From Channallabes apus (Eukaryota > Chordata > Actinopteri > Siluriformes > Clariidae): 64,000 nucleotides of DNA. The stretch covers positions 6,497,207 to 6,561,206 of the forward strand of contig CM060127.1 of assembly GCA_030522415.1 (NCBI GenBank). The letters are read 5' to 3'. The position numbers and the translations under genes were made by a program. Of the stretch, positions 33,360 to 45,035 are shown one piece after another. The notes under the pieces are model-generated. The model did not search any database. It worked only from the letters and a program-made list of their open reading frames with translations, and was not told where the DNA came from. The stretch's first letter is position 1. Each line of letters opens with the position of its first letter.

Positions 33360-35415
33360 CACTGTAAAAAAATTCTTGCTACTCCAACTAAAAAATTTCT
33401 AGTGACCTGTTGCACCTAAAATTTTTAGTTGGCTCAATTTAAGTTGTGTAAACTATTTTGTTTTTGCTGTGCTGATTACCTCTAAATGTACACACAAATT
33501 GATATAAAACATTCTGTCAACTAAATGTTCTATGCTGAATAAACATGCCTAGTTAGGCCAACAAGCAGTCTCAAATTGAAATATAATGTTGTGTCAATTA
33601 AATGTTCCAAGTTGACTGAAAGGTATATTTTGAATTGGAAATTATGCTTGCATAATTATAAAATTAACATCTTAAAGTTTACTTGAGTAGGTTATTCACT
33701 GTAGCCACATTTCAAATAACATGACACATTCCTCTAAATTTGAATATTTTTTTAATGTAAACTTTAAACACCTGTTAAAGACTATCAACATTGATTAAGT
33801 GCAATCCAGCTACTCTATTTCAACAAATAAACAACTGCTGCATTGTTATAACAAAATATGCAAATAACATTCCAAAATGCAAGAATGAAACAGTGCCCTT
33901 AACATTCATGTTACAAAGCTTACTAATATCACACTCAGTCAAAACAGTATACTGGATAAATAGACTTCTGCCTTGTAGAACAAAATATACTGATATTTCT
34001 CAGTAAAAACGTGCAGTGGTTTATTTGAAAATAAAATATTTGCTTTAACTCAGAAATGGTTTAAGATAAAAAAAAATAAATGTTGTGAAATAATTTTGCC
34101 AAGCTCCAAGATTGTTTGCAGATGCAGTAAGCACTGTTTCCCAGATATTCTCCCTAATACCTGAAATACAAAAAGAAAAATATATGAATAACTAAGTAAG
34201 TAACCGTTTGTAGTTCAAAACCATAAAACAACCATAGTGAAATGTGCCAATAATTAAAAAATCCTAGACAAAAAAATGTCCGTTTGTCATGATGCCGTTA
34301 GTCACGAGTCGGACGCAGATGCAGGCTGAAATGATAGTCCTTTATTTTTTATGCACACAAACTCAAAATCGTTCCAAACTCCGTTTAAACCAAAAAAGGA
34401 GGACAAAAGGTCACTCTCTCTCTCTCTCTCTGCAGAGTCCTAGAATTCCACGTCGCTGCCCCTCAGGTGGATGCTTCCTGAGGGATATGGAAATAGTGCT
34501 TTGGTGATCTCGGTGTGTGCGTTTCTCGACTAACAATGAGGGTGGACGGACAGGTGGCTACGGGGTCGGCTGGTTTAAATAGACAGACACAAAAAGGGCA
34601 CACAGGTGACATTCATTAAATAATAACAGGGGGAGACGTACTCACTTAGACACACCAGGGGGAGACAAAGTGACGGCTCAGTAGTCCGGGGAACCGGATC
34701 TTACTCCCCGAGGCTGTGGTGGTCCAGATGTTATACCGTTTAGCCATTATAACCGTTTTCAGACAATATAAGGTTAATGAATGATGAAGAAGTGAGAACA
34801 TTAAGCCCCCTCAGTGGCGCACTAACGCGCCGTCTTTTTCAAATAGCCTTTGAAATTATCAGTCATTAAAATGATTAAAATGCATGTAATGTAAGTAAAC
34901 TTTAGCGGTTTCATAGATTAACATTAATGTCAATGTACATACCATCTGAAAAAAAAAATGCGTTAGGAGCTGAAACGAGTGCATTACCAGATAACTACTG
35001 TAACACTCCAAATTATATAAATAAACACTCGAAAATATAATGTTCTAAAGCTTGCTGCTGGATAATATATATGTTATAAAGCTAAAATTGCTGATTACTT
35101 TGCAGGACAGTTAGTTTCCATGAAGTACTCACCATTTCGGGAGGAAATAGCGGGAAGTTTGAAAATTCTGGAAGAACGCTTTTGCGCATGCGCAGAAGTC
35201 CCTCTTGTTCGTCCAACATAAAATTGTTTGTGTGCAGTTAAATGTTTCATGAACACAGTTATACTCGTTGCCTTGATGAAACTTTCGTAGTTGAGTAATG
35301 AAATTTATACAATCATTGAGAAAGCATATTTTTCTTTTTTGACACCAGCATTATATTAGCCCAACATATATTTCTTTTTTCCAACAACTATTTTCAGTAT
35401 TAATTTTTTACAGTG
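33360..35415. mobile_element. CACTG-ended (CACTA-like) element, copy 2, inverted
   Basis: It starts cactgtaaaaaaattcttgc and ends attaattttttacagtg. A 2-base duplication, tg, is at 33358-33359 and 35416-35417. Removing the element and one tg restores the HKC-QL reading of the Tc1 transposase, which proves the insertion point. It is an inverted copy of the element at 18669-32155 and holds a solo LTR at 34285-34735. Confidence 0.9.
34285..34735 (-). mobile_element. Solo LTR inside CACTG copy 2
   Basis: A 451-base insertion is flanked by a 5-base duplication, ccgtt (34280-34284 and 34736-34740). The related CACTG copy 1 shows the uninterrupted site near 31255-31268. On the minus strand it has a TATA-like tatttaaa, an aataaa near the end, and ends catcatgaca. 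It starts tataacatctgg rather than TG, probably through a point change. The retrotransposon family is not identified. Confidence 0.72.
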
Positions 35416-35417
35416 TG

Positions 35418-35760
35418 GCATTTGTGGATGTAACTACGTATTGTGGTACTTGACAAAGGTTTGCCACAGTAGTCCTGAGTCCATGTGGAGATATTGCTTA
35501 TAGATGACTGACAGTTCTTCATGCAGTGCCGCCTGAGGGATCGGAGATCATGCTTGTTCATCTTAGGCTTGCACCATTGTCCTTTACGCACTAAAATTTC
35601 TCCAGATACCTTGAATCATTTAATTATGGTATGCACTGTTGAAGGTGAAATATCCAAATGTCTTCCTATTTTTCTTTGAGGAACATTTAAACATTTCAAT
35701 CATTTTGTCACATATTTGTTGGCAAACTGGCGATCCTCAGCCCATCTTTGCTCCTAAAGG
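35418..35760 (-). pseudogene. Transposase of the 29-kb Tc1-like element, N-terminal part
   Basis: A frame at 35400-35591 reads VRKGQWCKPKMNKHDLRSL (initial V shown as M by start choice) and TTIRSYIHKC, the second DNA-binding helix region of a Tc1-type transposase. Upstream, about 35640-35740 reads a first HTH (QRKIGRHLDISPSTVHTI with frame breaks). It connects to the C-terminal part at 33359 across the CACTG insertion. Confidence 0.7.
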
Positions 35761-36750
35761 ACTAGACATTTCTTGGATGCTGCTTTTGTACCCAATCAGA
35801 ATTACAATTACCTGTTGACACCACCTGTTTGAAATCACATCGTTATGTAACCCATTTACCTGATTACTAGCCCTACATTGGTCCTGTCCCAAACTTTTTT
35901 GGAATGTGATGCAGGTCTAAATGACAAGAAAATATGTATATTTACAAATAAAATATTGACCAGAAAAAACATGAAACATTTTGTGTTCATATTATCTGCA
36001 ATAAAATACAACACCCTAAAAAATGCTGGGTTAGAAACAACCCAGTCTGGGTTGTTTTTAACCCAGCTGCTGGGTAAATATTGGACTAACTACATGCTGG
36101 GTTAATTTAAGCCAGCAAAATGGGTTATTTGTTTAACCCAGCAAGATGGGTTAAATATTCAACCCAAACGCTAGGTTATATTTAACTATAAAGCTGGGTT
36201 AATTCTACCACATAAATTGGTCAAATGTTCTACCCATATGTTGGTTCATTTTAACTGGAATGTTGGGTTAATTCTACCTCACAAATAGGTTATTATTATT
36301 TTCATGTTTTACAGTGAATCTGTAAAAAAAATAAAAAAAAAAAAAATTACCCATGTTTATTAAACAGTTAAATTACTTTGATATACTGGTCTATTACAAA
36401 AAAACTTCCAAGTTTTGCAAACCATACATATATGCATTAAACAACATCCTACTAATGTTCTTAGAAAAAAGCATTTCTTTTTCAAAAGCACAAGAACAGA
36501 TAATTAACAGCGACATCATTACTATACTATTGCTCACAAAGGACAAAATGGAGTAATTGCACAAATAGACTAAGGCAGCTTCTACAGAGCAGGATCTCTC
36601 TGTGACTTCAGATATCTTTTCTGCAGAACAAAATGATCCAGACCTGGTCTCATTTTAACATACAAACACTGTCTATGCCTTTTCAGGTAGGCCTCGCTAT
36701 TTCATAAAACATTACAACATTACTGAGAGCAGTGCTGGGTCATTATCTCC

Positions 36751-37286
36751 TGTAGGTGCGGACATATTATTTCACTAGTTTTGACACGTATCTTTAATTT
36801 GAAGTTTCACTCACACAACAGAAGTCCAATGATCTCTTTGTCTCTTGTAGTTTATTTTGTCAGCATCAAAGAATCAACACTTCATACAGTCGTCTTGAGT
36901 AAATCCACTGTGATTACAACACCAGTTGCTGTATCTTATAAATTTCTTACGAATATAACAACACTTTTGTTGTATATCTGCTTACGGGTAGCTTATGGTC
37001 AAAAGCTTGTGTTTCCGTAGCCTTCCGCATCTAAACTGACCTTTCTGTCATGCAATAGTCATACAAATACATGTCATAGTGGAATGACATCACAGACCAA
37101 CTTACAATTGTCAAAATGGATGCTTAACTAACAAATTTAAAGCTTATGGCTTATGTAATAAACTTAATGCTTAACTAATGAACAGAATAAGATAGAATAA
37201 ATGAAATAAAACAGATAAAGTAAAATAAACACAACAACAAATTCTGCAGATCCATCTTACATAACAAATGTGATATGGCTCTTACA
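36751..37286 (-). mobile_element. Solo LTR of a BEL/Pao relative
   Basis: A diverged, 536-base copy of the LTR seen at 4204-4977, from tgtaggtgcgg to ggctcttaca. A perfect 5-base duplication, tctcc, is at 36746-36750 and 37287-37291. No internal region remains, so it arose by LTR-LTR recombination. Confidence 0.88.
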
Positions 37287-37399
37287 TCTCCCAACGTCAG
37301 GATGTAGGGGTACGGCCTTGACACTTCAGCCTGCTGGTAGTATTCCACCATGTTGGTTCCAACCTTAGAAAGAAAGTAAAATTTTTGTTGAATAGCAAA

Positions 37400-38049
37400 T
37401 GTAAGTGCCATATCGCACTTGTTATGAATTTGTTGTTGTGTTTATTTTATTTTATTTGCTGTTATTTCATTTATTCTACCTTGTTCTATTCATTAGTAAA
37501 GCATTAAGCATTAAGTTTGTTACATAAGCCATAAGCTTTATATATTTCTTAGTTATGCATCATAAGTTGACAATCGTAGGTTGGTCTGTGATGTCATTCT
37601 ACTATTACATGCATTTGTGTGACTGTGATATGCTAGAAAGCTCAGTATAGATTTGGAAGGCTACGGAAACACAAGCTTTAGACCGTCAGCTAATGAGAGC
37701 TCCCGGTAAGCTAGAAATGTAAAATACAGCAACGAGGTTGTTGTAACCGTAAGCTAACGTAAGCTGGGAATGTAAGAAACAACAAGAGTGTTGTTAGATA
37801 CCCAAGCCAAGATTGTAATCTACAAGATACAGCAAACAGGTTGTTGTAAAACTCAGAGATTTGCAAGATGCAGCAACTGGTGTCTGTAATAACAGTGGAT
37901 TTACTCAAGACGACTGTATGAAGTGTTGATTCTTTGATGCTGACAAATAAACGACAAAAGACAAAGAGATCGGACTTCTGTCATGTGAGTGAAACTTTAA
38001 GACATTAGCTACGCGTCAAAACTAGTGAAATAAGCCAACCGCATCTACA
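37400..38049 (+). repeat. 5-prime LTR of BEL/Pao element 2
   Basis: From tgtaagtgccatatcgc to gcatctaca. It has a single copy of the 64-base unit that is triplicated in the LTRs of element 1. Confidence 0.93.
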
Positions 38050-38135
38050 TAAAGTCTAAAGCTTTTCCACTGTTTGAACGAAAACAAGTGAACGCTGAAA
38101 GGGAAAGTGAAAGAGAATAGCCGTCGAACTTCGCC

Positions 38136-38878
38136 ATGCCGAACGACGAGGACATTGAAGAAGTCTCGGCAGAAGACAGTGTGTCACAAGTTGCGATGGC
38201 TGAGCCACAAGGAAGCGTAACGTCCGCGGCTTCCTCATTTCGCCGCAGAGAAGAAGCCGCCAGAGCAGCTCTGTTAGCAAAGGCTGCAACCTTGGACGAA
38301 CGTCTCCAATTAGAAATCGAGGAAGTGCAACTAAAAGCAAAAAGAGAACGACTGGAAACCAAAACAGCGCTCGCTATGCATAATGCCAAATTAAGAGTGC
38401 TTCAAGGACAACAGCCAGCAACAGAGAGCACAGTCATTGAACCGAGCAGCGCCTACGTGAGCAGCGCGCACTTCCGCAACAATGGATATGACAGCCGACG
38501 ACAGCCGGTTAGAGAGAGCTCAGTCATTGAACCGAGCAACTTGTACTTTCAAAACTCAGAATGCAATGATGAACTTTACCAGCACGTTGCGTCGACGGAA
38601 CATAGCGAACTGCCATCCCGTCTACAGGGAACCCACCTAAGCTTGCCCATCAGTGACAGACCTATAATGGCAAGTACTTTAAATGAATGTCCTACCGTAA
38701 ACACTGAACACATAAGTCATAGTTTCGACACATCATATTCTCAAATGCCAACGCCCCATGGGGCAGTGCACTCAGGTGTGCCCATGTCCTTAAGGGACAC
38801 CCGAGATCATGATTCTCTACGTCATGGACTTGACACAATGCATCACCAAATGCAACGTCAGGCAGAACTCACAGAAAT
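38136..38878 (+). pseudogene. BEL/Pao gag N-terminal part
   Basis: It starts MPNDEDIEEVS at 38136. Residues about 33-90 are a coiled coil (RRREEAARAALLAKAATLDE), followed by Ser-rich repeats (STVIEPSSAY, SSVIEPSNLY) and a stretch with many HS, MP and HG residues. The frame is interrupted at 38878 by the hAT-like element, which supplies the stop at 38886-38888. The continuation is at 40675. Confidence 0.8.
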
Positions 38879-40670
38879 CAGGGATTAAAGTGAAAAAAAA
38901 TCTTCTGACTGAACTTTTTTCAGGCCGAGCCATATTCCTTTAACAAACACTTTATTTAAATAGTCGAGACCAATAGCTTTAGGGGAGATTAAACCGCTTT
39001 AATATTGCCAGTTTGCATATTTTAAAAGCTATTTGTAATCTTTGAAAAAAATATATACCTTGACAAATAATCAACCATCTACCACATATCTTTTCAGTGC
39101 ATGTTTTTATTTATCTCATAACACCAAACAATGTTTTGTGAAACTCTTAATAATTAACAGAAAAAAGTAATAGCACCACCATTAAATTCCAAAAAGTGCT
39201 TTTTCAGTGCATGTTTTATGTATCTTAAAGAAAACATCTTCGTTTTCAGCTTAGATGACAAATCGGATTTCCAGTAAGCAGCAATGCCATGTGTGCAAGT
39301 AGTATAGCATGTGCATTAGACATAGACAATCTTGAAAGTGCACTCTTGTCTTTGACAACTGATTGCATTAAATTAACTAGTGGTTGTGAGACTGTGACCA
39401 GTGGCGGTTCTACACTGAAGTGCACCCTGGGCGAGACTCCCTCCCTCCATAATCGACGATTCGACAATCAGCAGATTTCCCCCAACGCTGTCACTCACGA
39501 CCAGAAGTCAAGACTAAACCAGTTCACCTCCACATCGTAATCGCTTTTATTATCTATTGTTATTAGCCATTTCACACAATTAAATAAATGAAAAAAGTGC
39601 AAATTACTGGTGTGTTTATAATATTTTTAATGAAATGTGTGTTATTTGTAAGAAAGTCAGGTAGACATCATTTAGCCCCCTTCTAGTCCGCTTCATCTGG
39701 GAGAGGTGAACTGTACTCTGCGCCAGTCATCCGCTCCCCCGTCATCCGCTCTCCTCTCTGCTCAAACACCCCCCCCCCTCCTCTCCGCTCGCCCAGCTTC
39801 TGTGCGGCTCATTCAGGGGCGGCGCGAGCGCAGGTATCGCAGATAATAGTAAACCGCTTAGCGGCACAGATTATTATTTTTTACTCCAGGTTCGTGTGCC
39901 GCCACCCACGTGACATAAAAAAACGGCTACCCACTTCGCCCTACCCTAAAACCGCCACTGACTGTGAGCGACAGGTCATGCTCCGCTATGAAAGAACATA
40001 GGCGCACTTTTACATCGCGCACACGGTCGGCCACAGATGTGTGAATCTCCGTTGTGGTTCTTGTCGCAGCAGACAGGGAGCATGTGTACTGTTAGAGCAT
40101 GAACCGCAGCATTGTGACGAGCTGCTGACTGATGGCGAACTCGCACTTTGTTTTTGCCATTATTGCCATATTGAAGTTTCCTGTGGCATACTGTGCAGAG
40201 ACACCTACCTGGATGTTTGATTTTTTTTTAGTCCACAAACTAAAAGGCTTGCCATTCTCCCCAATTTCGCTAAGCCAAGCCCATCTCCATTTATTTATTA
40301 TTACACTTTTATCAATCTCCGAAACATCGAAGCCTTCCTGCATTAAGTGTGTCCATGCTATCTTAAATATAGTTATACCTCAGCCTGACATGTAGTTCTT
40401 CAAAACTAAACCAAAACCCGGAGTGGATCCATACCGCAGTGATAACAAAACGCTTAGAGTGGAGAGAGGAACGTGCAGTCACTCCACTCCAGGCTTTGAT
40501 CACATCCTCCTTAGCAGGCTGAATACACTGTCTTTCCTTAATTTAACACCCATGTAAGCCTATATATACACAGCATTAACATTATGAAAAGTGAATTTTA
40601 AACATTAAGGACAGGCGGAACAGCGTGATTGACGGAAATCCGTCGTAACGACGGAGAACTTTAATCCCTG
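38879..40670. mobile_element. hAT-like element inserted in BEL/Pao gag
   Basis: Inverted ends are cagggattaaagt and actttaatccctg. A perfect 6-base duplication, agaaat, is at 38873-38878 and 40671-40676. Removal rejoins the gag frame. The CAGGG ends recall hAT elements, although six bases is shorter than the usual eight. Frames inside (39289-39540, 40132-40395) show no transposase. It contains the smaller element at 39399-39960. Confidence 0.8.
39399..39960. mobile_element. Small hAT-like element nested inside the previous one
   Basis: Inverted ends are cagtggcggttct and aaaccgccactg. The 8-base flanks actgtgac (39391-39398) and actgtgag (39961-39968) match at seven of eight positions, as expected for an aged hAT duplication. 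The interior is GC-rich with a poly-C run near 39770. It has no coding region. Confidence 0.78.
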
Positions 40671-40674
40671 AGAA

Positions 40675-41551
40675 ATGCTCGCAAAAAGCCAAATGCTGTC
40701 CTCACTGCCTCGGCACGAACTTTCTTCCTTTCACGGAGACCCGATTCAGTTCAAATCTTTCATGTTGTCATTTGAACGCTTTGTTGAATCCAAAACGGAT
40801 AACGACATCGATAAGCTGTCATATCTCGAACTGTACACCAAAGGGGAACCCAAAAACCTTGTAACGAGCTGCATGCACATGACAAATGGGTATGCAAGAG
40901 CAAAGAAACTGCTGCGTGACAGGTTCGGAAACGAGCTGAGAATTGCAGCAGCGTGTAAGCAAAAGGCAATTAATTGGCCAAACATAAAGACAGACGACGG
41001 ACAGGCGTTAAGCGCCTTCTCCTCTTTCCTGACAACTTGCCAAAAACGCAACAGCAAACTGTGAATCTGTGGATGAGTTGAACAGCAGCGAGTGCATGAA
41101 CACCATTCTTACGAAACTGCCCTACAAGCTGATCGACAGGTGGAAGTCTTGCGCACGCCAGCACTACGAGCACTACGGGACAAGAGCCAAGTTCGCCCAG
41201 CTGGTGGACTTCATAGATCAACAAGCCAGACTGTACTCCGACCCACTCTTCGCCGACCTGGACGCCATGACCAGCGATAAGAAACACAGTCGCACATCCC
41301 TTCAAGGACACAAACAAAGAAGAGAAGGGAACGCCAGGGTCAGCTTCGCAACCGACGTCAGACAGGTTGGTAAAATTCACAAAGACTCGATTACAATGAA
41401 GAATGCCGGTACGTTAGCTGTTAGCGCTTTCACTAAGCCATGCGCATATTGTAAAAAGGACCATATCTTAGACGAGTGCGTAAAATTTAACGATCAGACC
41501 CACGAAGACAAAGTGGAATTCATGAGAATGGATTCTGTTTCGGATGCTTAA
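40675..41551 (+). pseudogene. BEL/Pao gag capsid domain and first zinc knuckle, frameshifted
   Basis: The frame at 40675-41064 reads the DUF1759-type gag domain (ELSSFHGDPIQFKSFMLSFE, DIDKLSYLELYTKGEPK). A one-base shift near 41035 moves the reading to 41069-41551 (SECMNTILTKLPYKLIDRW). That part ends in a zinc knuckle (CAYCKKDHILDEC) and is broken again near 41526. Element 1 lacks this whole domain. Confidence 0.85.
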
Positions 41552-43074
41552 GAAAGGGTCATTTGTGGAAAGACTGTACCAGAAAAATTGTATGTTCATC
41601 GTGTTCAAAGCCACATCCACGCATGTTACACAGCGCAGTGCAAGACATGGCGCAGCCAGTTACACGCGCTGACGAGAACGAAACCGAAAGTGACACACAA
41701 AATACACCACTTGTAATGAGTCACGAATTAAGTGCGCTCAACGGGGCTGGAGGTAATTGCATCCTCCCCATAGTACCTGCCAAAATAAAGTCCAAGAAAG
41801 GTGACAAAATTGCAGAAGTGTATGCATTTATAGACCCAGGCAGTTCCTCCACATTCTGTACAGAGTCATTAGCAAGGCGACTAAATTCACGAGGCAGAAG
41901 AGTTAAGATACGGCTGAGCACTATGAACTCCTCAAAACTAGTAGACAGCTACATGCTCAATGATTTGGAGATCAGTGGCCTGGAAGAAAACAATTTTATT
42001 GAACTTCCCAACGTCTTCACACAAAAGACTATGCCAGTTACAGTGGCAAACATTCCACAACAGCATGACATCGATAAGTGGCCATACGTCAGTGAAGTAA
42101 AACTGCCCCAGATTAGCGCTGGAGTCGAAATTCTCATAGGATATAAAGAGCACGAACTCACAGAACCTAAGCGAATAATCAATAGCAGGCATAGAGGGCC
42201 ATACGCGATGCAGAGTGCTCTCGGATGGACTGTGGCCGGGCTTCCCCGAGAACCCGACAAACTAGTGACCGTTACAGTTAACCGAATCTGCATTGAAAGT
42301 GTAGAACAAATGTGTAATAACTCCTTGCAGTTCACAAATAATCACTCCCACATCGACCTCCCACTTAAGAAAGCATCCTTTCAAATGCCCAACAACCGAA
42401 ATGCAGACAGCAGCGCGCGTCTAAGCAGTGCACGCCCGAGCAGTGCGCACTCTCACCTTTTAAATTTAGAAGGCAATTGCCGTGCCCTACTGACTGTCAT
42501 TCCCGAGAGCGAAAGGATCAAAGACATGAGAGACTTAGACTTGAGTAAAGATGCACTGCCCATAGAGAGAGCTCTGGGAGTGCTGTGGTGCATTAACCCA
42601 GACATGTTCAAGTTTAAGATTAGTTTAAAGGAACGACCTGTGACAAGAAGAGGAATTCTGTCAGTCACTGGCTCAACATACGACCGGTTAGGCTTTCTCC
42701 CACCTGCCGTACTGCCAGCTACAATCCCAATGCAACAGTTATGTAAAGAAAAACTTGCCTGGGATGATGACATTCCCGAGCAGTTTGCAACGGCATGGAA
42801 AACCTGGCTGCAAGAGCTGCACAGACTGTCCGAGTTCAGCATAGCAAGGTGCATAAAACCAGCCGGTTTCGGAATTACAGCTACAGCTCAGCTCCACCAC
42901 TTCTCGGATGCAAGTGAAATGGGATACGGAGCTGTCTCATACCTCAGGTTAGTAAACGCTGAAGGACTTACACATTGTGCATTCATGATGGGGAACTCCC
43001 GTGTAGCACCCCTGAAACAAACCACCATTCCACGAATGGAACTGACTGCGGCAGTGGTCGCTGTAAAAAAATGA
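41527..43074 (+). pseudogene. BEL/Pao pol: protease and RNase H region, RT deleted
   Basis: The 503-residue frame from 41563 starts inside the second zinc knuckle. The aspartic protease is present (FIDPGSSSTF, catalytic aspartate at residue 91), as is the region that follows it (VEILIGYKEHEL, GPYAMQSALGWTVAG). At about residues 270-300 a Ser-rich segment (SSARLSSARPSSAHSHL) replaces reverse transcriptase. The reading resumes at RALLTVIPESERIKDM and runs through STYDRLGFLPPAVLPA to HHFSDASEMGYGAVSYLR. It ends at a frameshift in a run of A near 43070. Confidence 0.85.
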
Positions 43075-44199
43075 CAAAATGTTGAAAGAACAGCTAGGAT
43101 TGAAATTGCTGGACTCTACGTATGGACTGACAGTACAACTGTTTTGAGATACATTGATAACGAAACACTTCGTTTTAAAACCTTCGTGGCCAACAGAATC
43201 GCCATTATAAGCGAGTCAACCAAGTCACTGCAATGGAGGTACGTTAATACCTCAAAAAACCCAGCTGATTCTGCCTCCAGGGGGGTATCCTGTGAAAAGT
43301 TCATTAAAAATGTCAACTGAATCCAAGGTCCCTCCCTCCTCAAAGAAGCAGAGTGCAAATGGCCCAAAAATATTCATGACACATCAATAAAAGAAAATTT
43401 TGATGAAAATGCTGATGAAGTTAAGCTCTCAGCTTTAGTGAATATTGTGAGCATTACAAAATACACAGACACAGACGCAGTGAGTAAACTGATTAATCAT
43501 CACTCTGACCGGCACAAGTTAAAAAGATCCGTTGCCTGGATCCTTCGCACCAGAGACATGCTGAAACAAAAAACAGACAGGGTTAAAACACAAGTAGATA
43601 ACCCAAAGACAGAAAATCACAATTCTCTAAAAGCGCAAGACCTAACAAGAGCAGAAAACGAAATCATTAAGCTCACTCAAAGACAAAATTTTAAGGAAGA
43701 ACTTCTCACGTTGCAAAAGGGTAAAGCAGCAGCAGAATTCAAACAGGGAATTCGCACACAGCAAAAACGAAAGGCATCTGTGAAAAGAAACAGCTGCTCG
43801 CCTAAAATGAAACCTCTGACACCAAACCACCTGCTGCTGATGAAAAAACAGCCAAACCTGCCCTCGGGATTCTTCAAAAAGGAAGACATCTATACACATC
43901 GCTGGGAGAAGCAGATCCAGCATCGATCAGACCTGCTCTGGAAGCGATGGGTACGTGAATACTTGCCCTTGCTCCAGGGGCGGCAAAAGTGGTTTCAAAA
44001 CAAAAAAAATCTTTCGATTGGAGACATAGTTTCAATAACTGATGAGTCTTCTCCAAGAAATTCATGGGTCATGGGAAGAATCAGGAAAGTGTTCCCCGAC
44101 AAAGGGGGACTGGTGAAACGTGTGTTAGTTAAAACCAAGACCAACACTCTGGAAAGACCCATCGACAAGCTGTGTCTCACATGTGAAATGGACTGTTAA
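43075..44199 (+). pseudogene. BEL/Pao RNase H end and integrase C-terminal domain
   Basis: RNase H words continue with breaks to about 43320 (WTDSTTVLRYIDNETLRFKT, NPADSASRGV). From 43438 a 253-residue frame covers the linker and the DUF5641-type domain ([37 protein letters not shown]). The zinc-binding and DDE core of the integrase is absent, exactly as in element 1. Confidence 0.83.
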
Positions 44200-44370
44200 A
44201 TGTGTGGTAATATATGTTATGAAATTTTATATGCAAATGTGAACATCTGAGATAAATATTACATACTTTAAAGATTTAAAACGTTTAAAAGGGTAAAAAT
44301 GTTTGATTTCATAGCTTTATCAAAAAAAAAAAAAAACACAAAATTGTAATTGTCAGTCTCCATGCCTGTC

Positions 44371-44385
44371 AATTAGGGGCTGGAA
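44371..44385 (+). promoter_or_regulatory. Polypurine tract of BEL/Pao element 2
   Basis: The sequence aattaggggctggaa directly precedes the 3-prime LTR and is identical in position and sequence to that of element 1. It would prime plus-strand DNA synthesis. Confidence 0.6.
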
Positions 44386-45035
44386 TGTAAGTGCCATATC
44401 GCACTTGTTATGAATTTGTTGTTGTGTTTATTTTATTTTATTTGCTGTTATTTCATTTATTCTACCTTGTTCTATTCATTAGTAAAGCATTAAGCATTAA
44501 GTTTGTTACATAAGCCATAAGCTTTATATATTTCTTAGTTATGCATCATAAGTTGACAATTGTAGGTTGGTCTGTGATGTCATTCTACTATTACATGCAT
44601 TTGTGTGACTGTGATATGCTAGAAAGCTCAGTATAGATTTGGAAGGCTACGGAAACACAAGCTTTAGACCGTCAGCTAATGAGAGCTCCCGGTAAGCTAG
44701 AAATGTAAAATACAGCAACGAGGTTGTTGTAACCATAAGCTAACGTAAGCTGGGAATGTAAGAAACAACAAGAGTGTTGTTAGATACCCAAGCCAAGATT
44801 GTAATCTACAAGATACAGCAAACAGGTTGTTGTAAAACTCAGAGATTTGCAAGATGCAGCAACTGGTGTCTGTAATAACAGTGGATTTACTCAAGACGAC
44901 TGTATGAAGTGTTGATTCTTTGATGCTGACAAATAAATGACAAAAGACAAAGAGATCGGACTTCTGTCATGTGAGTGAAACTTTAAGACATTAGCTACGC
45001 GTCAAAACTAGTGAAATAAGCCAACCGCATCTACA
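44386..45035 (+). repeat. 3-prime LTR of BEL/Pao element 2
   Basis: It has the same length as the 5-prime LTR, with about three transitions seen by eye (for example near 44564, 44734 and 44938). Confidence 0.93.

Larger units (their letters stand above)
37400..45035 (+). mobile_element. BEL/Pao LTR retrotransposon, plus strand, interrupted
   Basis: Two 650-base LTRs (37400-38049 and 44386-45035) differ at only about three positions, all C/T or G/A type. A perfect 5-base duplication, gcaaa, is at 37395-37399 and 45036-45040. The interior codes for gag with the capsid domain, zinc knuckles, protease, RNase H and integrase C-terminus. Most of reverse transcriptase and the integrase core are deleted, and several frames are shifted. 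A hAT-like element (38879-40670) splits gag. It is the same family as element 1 at 4204-9553 but has lost different parts. Confidence 0.92.

Noticed and set aside
38056..38389. Minus-strand frames of 94-114 residues opposite gag
   Set aside because: They are antisense shadows of the coiled-coil coding region of BEL/Pao gag.
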